A stretch of 64,000 bases of DNA from Prosopocoilus inquinatus (Eukaryota > Arthropoda > Insecta > Coleoptera > Lucanidae), in assembly GCA_036172665.1 (NCBI GenBank), contig CM069880.1:3288501-3352500 (forward strand). The letters are read 5' to 3'. A program made the position numbers and the translations under genes. Each line of letters starts with the position of its first letter. Within the stretch, counting starts at the first letter, position 1. A model generated the notes under the pieces. It was given only the letters and a program-made list of their open reading frames with translations, ran no database searches and had not been told where the DNA came from. Shown one piece after another: positions 63,301 to 64,000 of the stretch.

Positions 63301-64000
63301 GATACGACGTTTTCGGACGCAGCAGAAGCTGGAAATAGTTTTGAAGGAAACAACACCCATTAGCGATGTTCCTGTGATGTATCTAATCGATCCTTACTCA
63401 TCTATCATGTTATTTGGCGTTTCGATGGACTCCAGTAACTTTGATGTGAGATACGAAGTTCTCGGACGCAGCTGAAGCTGGAAATAGTTTTTAACGAAAC
63501 AACACGTATTAGCGTTGTTCCTGTGATGTATCTAATCGATCCTTTCTCATCTATTATGTTATTTGACGTTTGGATGGACACCAGTAACTCTGATGTGAGA
63601 TACGAAGTTCTCGGACGCAGCAGAAGCTGGAAATAGTTTTAAACGAAACAACACGCATTAGCGTTGTTCCTGTGATGTATCTAATCGATCCTTACTCATC
63701 TATCATGTTATTTGGCGTTTCGATGGACTCCAGTAACTTTGATGTGAGATACGACGCTTTCGGACGCAGCAGAAGCTGGAAATAGTTTTAAACGAAACAA
63801 CACGCATTAGCGATGTTCCTGTGATGCATCTAATCGATCCTTACTCATCTATCATGTTATTTTACGTTTGGATGGACTCCAGTAACTCTGATGTGAGATA
63901 CGACGTTTTCGGACGCAGCAGAAGCTGGAAATAGTTTTGAACCAAACAACACGTATTAGCGTTGTTCCTGTGATGTATCTAAACGATCCTTATTTATCTA
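60347..64000 (+). repeat. Right segment with older monomer order
   Basis: Twenty-four complete monomers and a 78-bp partial one: E F G C G A B B B2 E/A B B' A' C F3 X E4 F B' A A'' G A B, then E4. The E monomer has the GTATGTCTG marker of 6.8 and 8.6 kb. The run C, G (ACATATTAG start), A, B, B, B2 at 60794-61687 repeats the order at 1792-2685. The run B B' A' C F3 at 61837-62581 repeats the order at 12520-13264. Private changes include GTATATAAACG near 61740, ACACCCATTAG near 63353, GACGCTTTCGG near 63753 and GATGCATC near 63824. It is more like the left end than like the adjacent 31-mer domain. Confidence 0.82.
61688..61836 (+). repeat. E/A hybrid monomer (right segment)
   Basis: Begins with GAAGG and TATAAACGATCC (type E, with a private change in TATATAAACG) and continues with CTCATCTATC, TTGGCG and AACTTT (type A). 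It follows B2, where E is the usual successor, and precedes B, the usual successor of A. Confidence 0.78.

Larger units (their letters stand above)
1..64000 (+). repeat. 149-bp satellite DNA array (entire window)
   Basis: The sequence is a single head-to-tail array of a 149-bp monomer. The AGCTGG motif recurs at 4, 153, 302, 451 and onward at 149-bp steps; the last complete monomer begins at 63774 and a partial one at 63923. That gives 429 complete monomers. All lie on the same strand, and I found no inversion, insertion or unique flank, so the array runs past both window ends. Monomers fall into roughly ten recurrent subtypes that differ at a limited set of diagnostic positions and are arranged in ordered multi-monomer blocks, which makes this a higher-order-repeat satellite. 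Such arrays are known from eukaryotic centromeres and pericentromeric heterochromatin; that location is inferred. The family is not one I recognise. A plus orientation is assigned by convention only. Confidence 0.98.

Noticed and set aside
1..64000. CRISPR array or phage-related direct repeats
   Set aside because: There are no short repeats separated by unique spacers. The whole 149 bp is repetitive and the units are contiguous.
1..64000. Gene encoding a tandem-repeat protein
   Set aside because: 149 is not a multiple of three and every monomer has stops such as GGAAATAG and GTATCTAA, so no frame stays open beyond about one and a quarter monomers.
1..64000. Transposable element, inverted array arm or insertion within the satellite
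   Set aside because: Monomer phase is continuous apart from two 1-bp deletions, all monomers share one orientation, and no segment lacks satellite homology.
1..64000. Assignment to a named satellite family or species
   Set aside because: I do not recognise the 149-bp consensus. Array structure and CpG content suggest a eukaryote, possibly an invertebrate, but nothing in the window identifies it.

Overview
The whole window is one uninterrupted satellite DNA array. It holds 429 complete copies of a 149-bp monomer plus a 3-bp fragment at the left edge and a 78-bp fragment at the right edge. All copies are head-to-tail on the same strand. I see no genes, RNA genes, mobile elements, CRISPR arrays or unique sequence. 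Monomer starts (at the AGCTGG motif) fall on 4+149n up to about 26.5 kb. They shift by -1 after one 1-bp deletion and by -2 after a second copy of the same deletion near 35.3 kb. The array type and higher-order structure indicate a eukaryotic nuclear chromosome, most likely a centromeric, pericentromeric or similar heterochromatic block. A reference monomer has about 41% GC and 10 CpG (observed/expected about 1.6), which argues against a heavily CpG-methylated lineage such as vertebrates or most plants. An invertebrate is a reasonable inference, but I do not recognise the species or a named satellite family.

Shorthand for monomer types. Positions count from the A of AGCTGG; each type is read from diagnostic bases. 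A: CGCATTAGCGTTG, TTGGCG, AACTTT. B: GCGATG, TTTTACG; B2 is B ending CAAAGTTTTTGG; Bk has TTTTAAG; B' ends GCAGCTGAA. C: CTTAGCTAC, CTCTAATG, ends CAGCAGCA. D1 and D2: ACATATTAG, following C (D1 has TTGGCG; D2 has CATCTCTC and TTGATG). K: CATCTCTC with TTTGGACGG (K' has GTGTTG). E, E2, E3, E4: CTAAACGATCC with TTATTTATC. F: GTGCTG with CTTATC; F2 and F3 have TTGTCG. G: TTTCTCATC with GGACACC; G* also has GATGCG. H: AATAGATAC or AATCGATAC. X: GGAATTAG start, TTGGCG, CAAAGTTCTCGG. A' and A'' are A-like and end GCAGCTGAA.

Layout. (1) 1-3430: the most diverged monomers. (2) 3431-11923: a 21-monomer block present twice at a 36-monomer spacing, with a 12-monomer repeat between and overlapping. (3) 11924-20714: 13-monomer repeats (1937 bp), a 3-monomer repeat, and a 19-monomer block repeated at a 44-monomer spacing. 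(4) 20715-60346: a younger, highly homogenised domain built on a 31-monomer higher-order repeat (4619 bp). It has consecutive copies of 29, 61, 59, 39, 31 and 31 monomers, then a partial copy. The 61- and 59-monomer copies include a near-exact 8790-bp tandem duplication. (5) 60347-64000: a return to the older monomer orders seen at the left end.

Nothing here is protein-coding: the period is not a multiple of three, so the frame rotates each monomer and stops recur. The interest lies in the array's layered history. It is legible from shared private mutations, hybrid monomers made by crossing over inside monomers, a cassette that is present in some copies and absent in others, and the near-absolute conservation of the 149-bp phase.
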